Assembly (NCBI GenBank): GCA_037577475.1
Contig: CM075195.1
Location: 22,285,399 to 22,349,398 of the forward strand
Direction of reading: 5' to 3'
From: Chaunax sp. Z400
Taxonomy: Eukaryota > Chordata > Actinopteri > Lophiiformes > Chaunacidae
DNA: 64,000 bases
Positions 11,501 to 23,339 of the stretch are shown in pieces. Made by a program: the position numbers and the translations under genes. Position 1 is the stretch's first letter, and the number at the start of each line of letters is the position of its first letter. Under the pieces are notes generated by a model that did not search any database, was not told where the DNA came from, and worked only from the letters and a program-made list of their open reading frames with translations.

Positions 11501-14500
11501 TTATCACCTGCCACATGATGCTTGTTTCTAATCTGCATACTTTTGCAAAAGGAGACAACATTTCTAAATAAAGTCAAATGTAAAATGTCATGATAAAGAA
11601 TATGAAGCGTCATTATAAATATTAGTTTGGATGCATACTGAATAAGAAATAGTGTGATAAGAGATTCTGAAATGTTTGGTGTCCACGGGATTAAAAGCCA
11701 ATAATATCTGCCTGAGAAAAAGTGCTGCATTGGCCTAACCCTATTTTCTCCACTCCACACACACACACAAACACACATCTTGGCACTGAGGTGAAGGGTG
11801 TGGCCTAACATCTCTGAACATGCAGGAAGTCCCAGAATCAACTCATACTACCTGTTGGGGCAGGGTTTGATCTGACACAATGACAAATGAAATCAAGTCT
11901 CCCATGTCTTTCTGTGGTACGGGAAGAAGTGCACGTCTGCTTTTCCAGAAAGAATAACTTGCAGTACAAATGACAGCACACATTCTAATTTCTTAATAAT
12001 AGTAATGTCCTGAATAAAGCTTCTTTTTCCCCCCACAAGCTCTCTACGATGTCATTGGACTTGCACTTACCCTGTGGATGATTCCAGCCTTATGAATGTA
12101 CTGCAGACAGAGAGAGACAGAGCAGCCAGCGCACATTTAAAATGTATGATATCGTATTAATTCATAGTATAATATTCCTGTTAACATGATGGTCTTATTC
12201 TCTATGAGCTCACCTGACAACTCTTTTTGTAATGTAAATAAAGTTAAGTTAATTAATTATTATTATTTTATTTTTAACAAATTTTTGGCCTTTCAGCTTG
12301 GATACTTGGATAGGACAGTTTACGGACATGTACATATATGCATACATGTATATGCATGTAGATATATGCATACATGTATATGCATGTAAATATATGCATA
12401 CATGTATATGAATGTAGATATATGCATACATGTATATGCATGTAAATATATGCATACATGTATATGAATGTAGATAATCTCTGTAATATACAGTATAATT
12501 TTGGCATGACTATGATTCATGCCCTCATCATTACCTTGGAACGTACTTACTGAGGCTTTAAATCATTACATTTCATGCTGTCATTATGCTTCATGATAAA
12601 TATCCCCAGCTCACCCTGAGTCCACAGAGCATCTGGTAGACAAGAAATTGGACTTTATCTTCTGAGAGATGACCGCGCACCTTCGACAGGTCAGTAAACA
12701 TATAAGGCATCACCAAGTAGCTAAGAAAAAGAGGGGGGGGGGAGAGAGGCAGAGCAAGCAAGGGAATGAATGGAAAGAGATGGACATTATGATTACCTCC
12801 ACTGAACAGTTAAATACTACACAATTACACTTTATTGTACCATTTACTATTCAGTCAAGATTACGACTAGCACAAGAAGTTGTCATTTTCTACACCCTGT
12901 TAATGCTGTGACAGATGCCTTTTCATATTTTCAGTGAGAATCTTAGAGTCTGTGAGTATGTTTATGTAAAACTCGTGTTGATACCACCCTCACCATATGA
13001 ATCCTCTTTGCAGGCTCCTCCTTCTATACTGCAGCAGTTTGCAGTTTAACGTATTCATCTTATTGGCATGAGATAATAATTAAATTAGTTTAAGGAGTAT
13101 TCAAACTCGACTTTGAAATGACCAAATAAAATCAGTGGATGTGTTGTTTTCATGTATTTTGGTACCATTTTGTACTTTCTGTAGGTACGTTGGGTATTTT
13201 AGTGTTTACAGTAATTTGTGCTGTGTCGCTAGGCATGAATCAAAATTGAGCTAATATTATTGTGGCTTACAGTTATCTCACTACGCACAGAGACCAGTAA
13301 GAACATGACATATAACCATCACTGATTTTTGACTAATCCCCATTGGAAACAATCTTGACTGTGTTTTTAAACACAATCTGTGATTTGAAAGCAACATCAT
13401 GCTAAAACCAATATTCATCCGAGATAACTTCAGCTCACTGTCAAACAGCTCACATTATTAAATAACCTGGTATGTTTTATGATGGGTTTAATTTTCCCTG
13501 TAAGAGTCTCTTACTCTAGACCTTTGTGTCTTGCTTGATTTATAGGTTTTGGTCTCTGTTTAAACTTTGATTAATGTGACGCCCAGATAATACTTCACAG
13601 CAACAAGATAACATATGGAAAAAAAACAAATAAATGTGGACACCCCTGTCAGGGGCTGTTATTTATCATATTGGATGACAAACAGAATAGAAATAGTCTT
13701 AATACTGCTGCATACAATGATATTTTAGTCATCAGCATATTTATGTCCATGATGTTAGATTCACATATTCAGCATTCAGACATGGGAACAATATTCAAGG
13801 GTCTAGATCATTTTAGCCATCGAGTGTATAACATTACATCCATCATCAATACCTTTTCTGAAAAGCTAATGACTTTCCAGATCCTGGTCTTCAAAGTACA
13901 GTATTTAAATGATAATGGTAGCATGCTGCACATGAGACCTCAACAACCATGTCAAACACAGTAACCTGATACGCTGAGAGGAGGAAAAAGAACTTTTCTC
14001 ATCACTCTGGAGACTGACCTATTGTTTAAAGACAAAACAATCCTTGTTCCCAGACATTTCCTACAGTCCTGTAGGCTGTTTGTCAGGTAAATACTACACT
14101 GCAGATCACCAGAGGCATTGTCTGTCTCTGCATGAAGGCTTTGTGAAAGTGATGGAAATTACTCACAAGTCCTGCATTTCATCGAGGCCAAGGGCAGGTG
14201 TAAACACATCAAGAAGTCCGATCACCTAGTTGGAATGAAAGAGCAAGGTGACGAATATAAAGGCCCAAAAAGACATGTTAGAACTACTGTCTAAAAGACA
14301 TAGGAGATGTGTTGGGTAATATCTACTCACATTTTCATGCTTCATGTGTTTGAGCAGTCGGAGCTCTCGGTAGGCCCTCTTCGCAAAGATCTCTGATTGG
14401 AAGGGCCTGTGGAGCTTCTTAATAGCCACTTTCTCTTTAGTCTTCTCATTTATTGCTGAGCTGTGGTGAATAATGGAGCAACATGTCATTAGCTTGCACT

Positions 14501-16238
14501 CTAAATCTGCATGTACCTTGTAGCTTACCCGCTTTTGAAGTCAGGGGGGGCAGCAAGAAAATGATATGATGGTCTATTTTGAGGTTTCGTTATCGCTATG
14601 AGGTTTTGCATGGATGGAGGTACCGTTGATGAGACTCATTCTCTAAATGACTCAAAGGGATCTGTGGTTTGTTGAGAATCAACATGTAAATGTTTGCCAA
14701 CTTGTGACGTGCATGTCTGCACTGATCTGCAGGGCATCAAACCGTAGGAGGACAGGCTTATGCTATTTGGAGCCACATCCACCAACACACATTACACACA
14801 CACCACTTATGCATAGTCCTGTGGACAACACGACAGATATTAAAGTCGATTTTACCAAGACAAACATCTACAATAAATGCAGTGCATGTCTCACATGCAG
14901 TAGTTATTTAAGTGTTGATTATATTTCAGCTTATGAGCTCCTTTCTCTTGCAATGTTTGCAGTTTTTTAAGCTTTAACAAACAACAGCTCCCACTCTATA
15001 GTGCTTAAAACCCTGGTAACCATCATTAGCAAGGCAATATCTGCAGCTCTGACAACAGAGTGTGGAGTGTGTGCTGGATGTTAAAACATTTAGACCTTTT
15101 TGATGTCTTTACATTCACTCTTCTCCCTCACTTACTTTCTTTGGTTGTTGGGGTTCTGCGAGGGGAACTTTTATTTTTTAAACCATGGCTACAGCCTTGG
15201 GTGTAGGTTATGGAGATCCCAGTGCATTTGTCTAATGTTGGGATGAAACTTGACAGCAGCCTTGAGGGTGTGACAATAGTAAGTGCACAAGCTTCTACTC
15301 TACTAGTCCCCTTTTGCCTAGTATTAGCAGTGCAATAGAACAATGGACCATCTTTGATATATAAGGGACATGTTTTTCATAAGGATTTAATGATTGGATA
15401 TCACCAATAAATCATATACTATATCACAAACATACTGTATCACCAGCCTTAGTAGACCTAAATGTTTTTTTTTTACTAATCTATTCAGCTGGAAAACAAC
15501 ATGATACCTGTAAATCTATGATGCTGAGTGATGGTGGGTGTATCCAGTTACTGTATTAGCTTAAACAAGCATGTGAATGCCAGGACAGGAAGAACATGCA
15601 GCCAGTGGAATTTGTATTTACCTTATGGCTGAACAGCTGACCGCCTAAAGCGATGTAGCCTGCAGCCATTACATTTATTTAAGTTCATGTATTAACTTAT
15701 TACGCAATATGCAAATCCTATGTTTCGGTGGCTTCCACATACCTTGTATGTAGCTGCATGCAGAAATTAAAGTGGCCATCTTTAATGCTGACAGCCCCAT
15801 CTCCTCTATCAGAGTACAGATGAATGCACTCACTGTGGTTGTTATGAGCTGTATTACGTGATAACACATGAAACATGCTGTTGGGATGTGTTAAAAGGCA
15901 CCAGGTGTTATAAGTTGTTGACATGGACTAGCTGTGTCATCAGTGTTGACAGTGACATAAGCCAGGCCCAACCCAGGCTGCCAGTCAGCCAGTGTGGCGA
16001 ACATGAAAACATGAAAGAGTGCTGGGCTCAGACTAAATAATATTCACACACAGTTCAGTCCCAACCACGACACACTCTCCATGCAGCAGTCAGTCGATGA
16101 CATGTTAAAACTACGGTACACTCACCACACCGAGCCGTACGCCCCGGTACCTATCTGTTTGAGCCGTGAGTATTTCTCCGGGACTTCCCACACCGTGCTG
16201 TTGATTTCCTCACGGGAGAAATGCGCCCGAGCCTCCAT
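5532..16238 (-). CDS. mapk13: p38-delta MAP kinase (MAPK13), complete, 12 coding exons
   Basis: This is a stress-activated Ser/Thr kinase acting below MKK3/MKK6. Exons in order: 16126-16238, 14331-14460, 14167-14225, 12615-12720, 12071-12100, 11021-11068, 10130-10244, 9420-9491, 8115-8194, 6851-6929, 6039-6212, 5532-5617. They sum to 1092 nt, or 363 residues plus a TGA stop; human MAPK13 has 365. Motifs: glycine loop GTGAYGSV (30-37), catalytic K52 in VAIKK, E70, HRDLKPGN (145-152), DFG (165-167), TGY (177-179), APE (187-189), and a common-docking patch SDPDD (309-313). The C-terminus is basic (PRRDSKRK). Exon sizes 59, 30, 48, 72, 79/80 and 174 match the p38 family. Exon 4 is about 6 bp shorter than in human. 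All introns use GT-AG except intron 7, which has a GC donor. KGKDY, KVTGVPG and linkage to brpf3 favour MAPK13 over MAPK12 or MAPK14. Confidence 0.95.
7925..8035 (+). repeat. short non-LTR reverse-transcriptase relic in mapk13 intron 9
   Basis: A plus-strand frame reads ELAEVV...PLEVFWAS. This resembles the C-terminal end of teleost LINE ORF2 fragments (pattern ELAEVV-T-G-PWEVF). It is heavily decayed and lacks both ends. Confidence 0.4.
8338..8600 (+). repeat. degenerate tRNA-derived SINE-like element
   Basis: The head matches the common teleost repeat with GTGGGTAGCACTGTTGCCTCA, and a body with GTTGGCCCTGTGATAAACTGGCGA follows in pieces. The order of blocks matches this abundant family. 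A stretch in the middle looks deleted. It lies in mapk13 intron 8. Confidence 0.65.
8601..9007 (+). repeat. LINE 3' end
   Basis: AT-rich 3' UTR-like sequence ends in a block with GGGCTCCATTGAAAATGAGA, then CTAAATAAAG and an (AAT)n tail. This is the shape of a 5'-truncated teleost non-LTR retrotransposon. It directly follows the SINE-like copy in mapk13 intron 8. Confidence 0.55.
10125..10130 (-). other. non-canonical GC splice donor of mapk13 intron 7
   Basis: Exon 7 must end after ...CAG ACT G so that GTG (V201) forms with exon 8, which starts TGGACATCTGG. The bases after the exon read GCAAGA, so the donor dinucleotide is GC. No GT donor nearby keeps the frame and the kinase sequence. Confidence 0.8.
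10511..10976. repeat. palindromic (fold-back) interspersed repeat in mapk13 intron 6
   Basis: Two arms of about 180-230 bp run in opposite orientation around a centre near 10705. Outer blocks such as TCATCCAAGAGGCTTC (left) reappear reversed as AGGAAGCCTCTTGGATGA (right). Inner blocks such as GGCATCATGTGAGTCG also mirror. Decay is moderate. It looks like a teleost fold-back or MITE-type repeat; the class is not certain. Confidence 0.75.
12326..12476. repeat. 28-bp minisatellite of TATATGCATACATG type in mapk13 intron 4
   Basis: About five to six tandem copies of a roughly 28-bp, internally palindromic unit contain ATATGCATACATGTATAT. They alternate between GCATGTAGA, GCATGTAAA and GAATGTAGA joins. 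The repeat produces long spurious ORFs on both strands. Confidence 0.85.
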
Positions 16239-16440
16239 TATGCACAGCAAACTTCTTCTGTACGCCTTTCACTTGAGCAGGCTGTGAGGCAAAACACTAC
16301 TCAGGTACGAGGTATTGCGCTCTACACACTACTTCCGTCAGGGGTTTTCAAAATAATGTCCGCGTGGGAGTGGAAACAAACAGCTGCTGTTTGCAAAACC
16401 TGCGGAAAACATAAAATACTCAGTACAAACTGATTCAAAT
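16239..16440 (-). promoter_or_regulatory. mapk13 5' UTR and promoter region
   Basis: The 200 bp upstream of the mapk13 ATG is richer in CpG than its surroundings. It contains an ETS-type GGAAGT (minus strand) at about 16331-16337. No TATA box stands out. The transcription start is inferred, not seen. Confidence 0.4.
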
Positions 16441-16679
16441 GGCTGACTTTTTGTTTCGCTTTTTGCGTTAATTTATTTAACGTTTTGTCTTCGGTAATGT
16501 CTAATTAAAAGCAAATTTATGTTAACAATAACAAGCATGAAATAGTCTACTCGGGATTCCCGAACATGGGTGCATTCATTGAAGAGGTACTGTTAGAAAG
16601 AAGTTATTTAAGTTGTCCATGTTAATTGCATGTCTGAGAAAAAGTTAAATTTTCAAAACAATAAATTTCCCCTAAATAT

Positions 16680-17135
16680 CAAAAGGCACTTCTCCAATAC
16701 AGGAAAGATATTCAACAATTTCTGAGTCCTGCCACAGAAACCTTCATCTGAGCCAAATCCTGTTCACAGAATGAGCATAAATTCAACTTGTAACCATGGG
16801 AGCAAAAAAATATAAATGATATAAGTTCCTCAATAACAAAGGGCACCACTTCAGTAATTGGTTGGTGTGTGTAGAAAGTTTCACGAAAAAATATTGAATA
16901 AAATTTTATTCAATATTTTCAGCGAACAGAAACTAACCAACAAGATGAGCCAAATTTTAACCGTGAAATTAGAAAAAGTTCAAAAGGCACCACTTCAGAA
17001 CTTGGTTGTTGTGTGTCGAGACTTTCTTGAAAAAATATTGAGCAGCTTTTGAGTTATGCTCAGGAAACGAAAGGTGACAGACAGATGGATGGAGCCCATG
17101 TCTCATACCTCACTTGGTTCGTGGCGGGGGGTAAA
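16680..17135 (+). repeat. interspersed repeat with internal 137-bp duplication
   Basis: A block around GGCACCACTTCAG...TTGGTTG...GTGTGT...AAAAAATATTGA occurs at 16846 and again at about 16984. The element ends in ...GACAGACAGATGGATGGA...GGCGGGGGGTAAAA, an ending I associate with an abundant teleost repeat. The class is not determined. Confidence 0.5.
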
Positions 17136-17139
17136 AATG

Positions 17140-20040
17140 GCATTTGAAGCAAATAAAACCCCAACAGCTAAATATATTCTGCCTTGTTTCATAAAATTTA
17201 AATTTGTCTCATCATTATTTTAGGAATCTACATAAGCTTTTATCCCCAGTGTTAATGAAACATGACTTTATATTGAAGGTAATATCACAACAGTTCCGGT
17301 CTGAACCTGACTGTTTCTTACAGGCTTGAATGAGCACCACGGTGTTGTGCTGTAAGTACAGTCACTACTGCTGCTGTACATAACATGTTAAGTAATGGGA
17401 ATCCTCAACATTTAGCCTTGTGTTCCCTTTACAGCAAAACATTCAATCTGAAAAGCCTCATCCACCGAAAATAACACAATGATCCAAACATCAAACTAAA
17501 CCTCAGTGTGAAAAGGGCCCTACTTGCTGAAACATGTTAATATGACTCGACTTCCACCCACATACAGTAGGTTTTACTTGTCATGAATAATTACTGTACA
17601 TTCCCCAGGGGTTATGAATCATCGTTGTCTACAGCAGGATGCTTGCACTGCCAGTAGAAAAACATGTAAACTACCTTGTGCACAAATACAATGTAGGTTC
17701 AAAATCAAATTAATGAATAATCCATAAATATGAGCACTTTCAGCTATAACCCATTAGATTGATGCTGTTTGTAGTGTCATGACTGGAACGAACAAAAAGA
17801 CTAATGCTATCTCTGGACTGTAACATTTAACATTTGTGTAAACGAACAGCTTATCTTGACAGAAGCCAGGAAATCAAGAGATACATAATCTGGTCTGGTT
17901 GTTTATTAAAGACAGATCTTGGGAGCTCAAAGTTGGTGTATATCTTTACATTTGAATCATTACCTCTTCCACTTCAGATTAGATTAGATTTCTCTGCATA
18001 CATGTGTAACAATAGGCTCCATTATAACTATATTTTAGCATTTTTTTTAGTTAAGCTGTGAAGTTTGAACTAAACCTCATATGTGTACAGAGGGTCTTAA
18101 ACCTCCATATTTTTGATCATGTTTATTACTTTTGTTCTCCATACTGAGGTACAGATTAGAATTCTGAAGAATATCCTGAATATCAATAAGAATATAAAAT
18201 GTACATTTACAATTCAGAAATATGTTATAAGATCAGTTGGGAATGAAGGAATGAAAGTGGATTAGGTGGTTAGGAATAAAAGTGAATTTGTATTTTTGAA
18301 ATTTGAAAAGATGTAAATAGATATAAATATTAAATAATGTAAATAATATAGAATTATTGACAAAAATGAAATGAGCAAATTTAACCTGAAATGTGGAATA
18401 TTCAGTGGCATTCATCAATAATTGCTTATTTGAGTCATCATCAGCTCTCATATTTTGGGGGCAGCATTTAAATAAAAAAAAAAAGAGATGAGGTTTCTGT
18501 TTAAATATTAAAAGCCCACTGGATGAGACAAAATGCCCATAATATATCTGAGAGCTGAAAAGGTTATAGATCAATACCAATGACTCAGCCATTACTTTGG
18601 CCAGCAGCTGAATCTGCCTTTCAAAACTCATTTTCCACAGTTTAGTCAAATGATTAGCAAAGTGGACTTGCTTTATGCTGAAACTGTAGCAGCCATGTAA
18701 CAAAGAAATGTTTCCCTTTCCCTCATTTGTCACAGAGATATGCCCAAGAGAATCTTAATGTATGCTCACCATGCTAACAATTCGAGGAATAGGCTGCTTG
18801 GCTCTGATGGTTGAGGCAACCGACTGCTGCCAAAACCCACATTGCTGTGGTTAAATCAATTAATTTTAGTTGTAATGCCCTTTAGTTATTAATTTTGTTT
18901 TTATTATTGTATTCAACAAAGTGGACATGCAGAATCTGGGATGCCTTTTAAGGAGTAGCTGCCAGTTATTGACGGTGATCTGTTGATATTTTAATGTGTT
19001 GATAAACATCTGGATGGTATGACATCGCCGGAATTGTGCTTTCATTTTCTTAATGCATGCCAAAATGGTATGAGTGATGGTTAGGAAGAATATTCCAGGC
19101 CAAGTCTGGGGAAGTTGAAACTGCTATAAATAAAACTTTACATTAGACCTGTACTTGATCCTTTTCTGGGACGCCAGCTCCTGTTGCTCTGTTGATAATT
19201 TAAAATGTCTATTATGATGTTTTTTGTACTTGTTGGCATTGTTAGTGCTTTTTTATTTCAAGGATTGTGACCAGGCTGAGAGAGAGCAGAGGGTCCTAAG
19301 GATCTGTGTAGCTACTCAGGGACGAGATAATTAATGTTCATTAAAGCAGCAGAGGTAGTCAGTCTGTGCCCGCACAGAGCTTATTGATCTAATGTATGCT
19401 TTAGACAAGAGCTACCCGTCCAGCTTTCAATGTACTGTACCTTTGAGGCGCCTTAAAAACTCTTTCTCAGTCTGGATGGCTAAAAGATTGTCTGTGTCCA
19501 AGAACTGAAACAACAGATGAATCCAGACATTTGACCAAATATGTGCCAAGTTTGCTCATGACAGCTTGTGACATATTTTTATGTTCTGGTACATTTATGG
19601 TTGTTACTATTGCTTATGAAGTCTTGGCATGAAACATTAACTGTGTTCTAATATTGTATAAATCCGCCTTCATTGACCTGCTATTAATACATAACCTGTT
19701 ATGTATACATATGGAAAATATAAATATTAAATAAATCTGCTTTGCAAATATTCTAGAAGGAATAAAGGCTTCCACAGTTTTGTTACACTTCTTGAGGTCT
19801 GACTAGTGTTTGTTAGTAAAAATATTAAAAGTGATCACTTGTTTGATGACAAGAAAACCTCGAGGTGTCTTTATGTGTTCAGTGTCCAGTTTACATTCAC
19901 TACTAAAAACATTGTCTGAGATTTGACAAGCTGAGAGCAGGCTGTAATGTTAAGAATTGGAGGATTATGCAGTCATTTTATACCTATACAATCCTAACCT
20001 CTTGTAGCTAAAATGAGTGACTAACATTATTCGGTAACAC
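17140..20040. other. non-coding interval, nothing recognised
   Basis: AT-rich unique-looking sequence. ORFs here, such as one of 166 codons on the minus strand at 18233-18733, are low-complexity and have no recognisable domain or codon pattern. I see no RNA gene or clear mobile element. Confidence 0.5.
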
Positions 20041-20047
20041 TGTTACT

Positions 20048-20280
20048 GAATTACACTGGTTACCTCCGTTCGGAGGAGTTGGAGGAGGTAATGTGACCGG
20101 TGCTGTTTGTTTATGTGTCTGTGTTTGTAAGCAGTATAACTCCAAAAGTTTTGAACAGATTTCAATGAAAGTTTGTGGAAAGGTGGTATGATATGATTTT
20201 GTGGCTTATCCGGCATGGCAGACACGGCGTCCCAACGTTTTTGGACGCAGGCTTGTAGGTCGGATGTATTCATAGAGGGG
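20048..20280 (+). repeat. interspersed repeat (ACCTCCG...GGAGG type)
   Basis: It begins GGTTACCTCCG and continues with a GTTTGTTTATGTGTCTGTG block, then ACAGATTTCAATGAAAGTTTGTGGAAAGG. A related copy lies at 41335-41560 and a likely 3' piece at 30060-30125. It is a decayed member of a common teleost family of uncertain class. Confidence 0.5.
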
Positions 20281-20824
20281 ATAATATACTGAAGTTCTCT
20301 TGGGAATTTAAAGTTGCAGTGTTCTCAGAGGAGATGGGGAGGTTATTTACAGGTGGAATGATACTAACTCTGATGTAAAGTACTTTGTTCTTCTTCTGTA
20401 CTCACATGAGATGGTGGGGCCTCAATACTGGCAGTGATGAGACATCTCTATAGACTTTAGCAAACCTAGTGGCAGTGGAAGAATTTAGGATGTGGGTGCA
20501 GAGAAGAGCAGGGCACACAGTAAAGTGACTGAATAGATGGAAACATCCTAACAGAAGTGGAGATAGATAGACCTGAGGAGAAAACTAAATCTAGAGTGGG
20601 ACCTTGAACATGAGTAGGACTATTCACAGGTTGTTGAAGACTAAAGAATTCAGCCAAATTTATAAAATCTTGGGTCAGTGCTTCTTAGGGACAGCAAATG
20701 GATGTTGAAATCTCTGAGAAGGAGAATATTGTTGTATTTCATTGCAATGAGGGAAAGGAGATCAGAGACTTCACTGGTGAATTCAATATTGGGCTTCTTT
20801 TTTTTTCTCTCCTTTTTTCCCCCA

Positions 20825-21049
20825 GATACTTTTTTGTATCCCACAGTGGGAAATTCTTTCTCTGCATTTGACCCATCCCTGAGGAGCAGTGGGCTGCCAT
20901 TTCATTACAGCACCGAGGGAGCAAATTGGGGTTCAGTATCTTGCTCAAGGATACTTTGACTTGTAGATTTGCAGGGGGTGAGGATCGAACCACTGACCTT
21001 TTCATTCCGTGAGCGACCGCTCTACCTCCTGAGCCACACCCTCCGCCCG
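20825..21049 (-). repeat. tRNA-derived SINE, copy 1
   Basis: Read on the minus strand it has a tRNA-like head with an A-box-like GTGGCTCAGGAGGTAGAGCG and a B-box-like GGTTCGATCC. A body with AAGTATCCTTGAGCAAGATA and GATGGGTCAAATGCAGAGAA follows, then a tail near GGGATACAAAAAAGTATC. Two more copies lie at 37789-38000 and 53369-53585. Confidence 0.8.
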
Positions 21050-21599
21050 CTATACTAGTAAGCAGAAAACTGACGATCAAAATAGGTGTAAAAATAGGTG
21101 TGATGTTGTATGTTTAGGTCAGTCTGCCGATTGCCTGGAAAGAGCTGGAAGAAGTTGACGATGGGAAAGGGACATCCTGTGCAGTTCGGGTGGCGCTGTT
21201 ACCACAATCAGTCAGTAGGTGGATTAAGATGAGCAATGAATTGATAACTATGGTGATGAAGGCACTGCCACACACATTCATGAAGATTAGAACCCTTATT
21301 GAAATTACTAATTGAAATCGGTGGCGAAATGTAAATGTTATAGTGCTTTTTTTATTGAGAAAACCAGCAGCTGAATCCAGTAAGTGTTTGAGCCGACTAG
21401 TGGTATGTGGGCTGTATAGATAGTGAGGTACACAGACAATCTACACTCTTGCAAACCACAATACACGTTTAAAATCCTTTGACTAGGCAAAAGTATAGCA
21501 AAAGACACATGTAAAAGACGGCCAATTTAGAGGCCCACAGGAATCATAACTGATGACTTGTCTATATTTCCAGCTCTTAGAGCGAAACATTTGACTTTT

Positions 21600-21775
21600 T
21601 AGCCATTAATATGTATTTAAAGGCTTGTCTACACATTTGCAGATCTATGTAGGGTAAGTATTTACAGATGCGTTTACATATTCACAGATCTATGTAGGCA
21701 TTTACAGATTTGTCAACACATTTTACAGGTCTATCTACATATTTACAGATTTGATTACATGTTTAAAGATGTCAA
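21600..21775 (+). repeat. degenerate short tandem repeat (TTTACAGATCTATGT type)
   Basis: About six imperfect copies of a roughly 30-bp unit carry (T)TTACAGAT(C/T)TATGTA and CTACATATT variants. They lie just left of the tRNA-Lys array. Confidence 0.55.
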
Positions 21776-21799
21776 TATGCTTGGAAATCGTGATACAGT

Positions 21800-22330
21800 T
21801 TTGGAGATTTTTTGTACAATTTAGAATTCAGATCACAAATCTGATTGTGTTCTGTCTTGGTTTTCCAAGGGTACATACAAATAATGGTTGAGTCAGCAGT
21901 TTTCCTCATCCACATGCCTCCAGAACAGCTTCAGTGGGAAGTGTAGAGGGTGCTTGACAGGTAATTCAAAATAAATGGGGGATTATGGCGCTGAAGCCCC
22001 AAAATATGCAATTAATAGGGACTGAAGAGGCTGAATGCAGAAGGGCTGTGGCAAGGCCTCTGCCCTTGAAAACCTCCAGAGATTTTTTGTACAATTTAAA
22101 ATTCAGATCACAAATCTGATTGCATTCCATCTTGGTTTTCCCAGGGCACATGCAAATCATGGTTGACTCAAACTGAAGCCCCAAAATATGCAACTAATAG
22201 GGAGTGAAGAGGCTGTATGCAGAAGGGCTGTAGCAAAGCCTGTGCCCTTGAAATCCTCCAGGGGATATGCATGGCATGTCTTCAAGTCAGTGTTTATCTC
22301 TCAAATCTGTGATCCTGAAATCCTTTACTG
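21800..22330 (+). repeat. degenerate left units of the tRNA-Lys tandem array, without tRNA
   Basis: The block ATTCAGATCACAAATCTGATT followed by TGGTTTTCC(C)A(G)GGTACATGCAAAT recurs at about 21828 and 22102. The block CCCCAAAATATGCAA(T/C)TAATAGGG, with its GCAGAAGGGCTGT companion, recurs at about 21995 and 22180. These are the flanks of the tRNA units to the right, but no tRNA gene is present here. Confidence 0.7.
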
Positions 22331-22663
22331 TTGATTGGATCACAATTGTGGTTGCATTCATACTTGACTTTCCCAGGGGACATGCAAATCATGTTTGACT
22401 CAGATAAATTCTCGTCCTCCACAAGCCTTCACAAAGACTTCTCTGTCACCCTCTTTGCTATTGTCCTTCAACCACCTTTATTCCGAGCCCCACATTCATT
22501 GATCAGATCACAAATCTGATTAGGCTCCATTTTAGTTTTCCAGAGATACTTGCAAATCATGGTTGACTCAGCAGTTTTCTCTCACCACATGCCTCCTGAA
22601 CAGCTTCACCTCTCCCTTGTTTGTTGGTTGGTCTTTTTCTTTGCAGAGATTTGTGCTCCAGAA

Positions 22664-22736
22664 GCCTGGATAGCTCAGTCGGTAGAGCATCAGACTTTTA
22701 ATCTGAGGGTCCAGGGTTCAAGTCCCTGTTCAGGCG
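22664..22736 (+). tRNA. tRNA-Lys (anticodon TTT), copy 1
   Basis: This 73-nt gene has every cloverleaf part. The acceptor stem is GCCTGGA against TTCAGGC, with one G-U pair. The A box is TAGCTCAGTCGG, the B box GGTTCAAGTCC. The anticodon stem TCAGA/TCTGA carries TTT at 22697-22699, and the discriminator is G73. Relative to the usual vertebrate gene, pair 4-69 is T-A instead of C-G, a compensated change. No intron and no encoded CCA are present, as expected in eukaryotes. No run of four T follows within about 60 bp, so the Pol III terminator is weak or distant. Confidence 0.95.
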
Positions 22737-23339
22737 TTAGTTTATTGCATAATGGGGATGTCAGGTGACTCTATTGCATGAAATTCTGAGCAAATTTGTC
22801 AAACTGCCCAAGGCAGAGATAGTCCACATTCAGAACGTGGAGGATGCTTGCCAGGTAATCCAAAATAAATTGGGGTCTCTGGAGCTGAAGCCCTAAAATA
22901 TGCAATTAATAGGCAATGAAGAGGTTGTATGCAGAAGACCTGTGGCCAAGCCTCTGCCCTGTACACACCAAAATTCATATGGCCAAATATTTCATCTATT
23001 GATCAGATCACAAATCTGATTACATTCCATATTGGTTTTCCCAGGGTACATGCAAATCATGGTTGAGTCAGATCAGTTCTCTTCCTCCACAAGCCTTCAC
23101 AAAGACTTCTATGTTGGCCTTTTTGTAATTGTACTTAAGCCACCTTTATCCAGAGCCCAAAATTCATTGATCAGATTACAAACCTGATCACGCTCCACCT
23201 TGGTTTTCCCAATGTACATGCAAATCATGGTTAACTCAGCAGTTTTCTCCCACATTCCCCCAGAAATCACTCAGCACAGCACTTCAGCACTCCCTTGTTT
23301 GTAGGTTGGTAATGTCTTGCAGAGACCTGTGCTCCTGAA

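Noticed and set aside
12249..12520. Several ORFs rich in Met, Tyr and His
   Set aside because: They come from the 28-bp minisatellite.
18233..18733. 166-codon minus-strand ORF
   Set aside because: AT-rich composition gives a Phe/Lys/Asn/Ile-rich peptide without any family signature.
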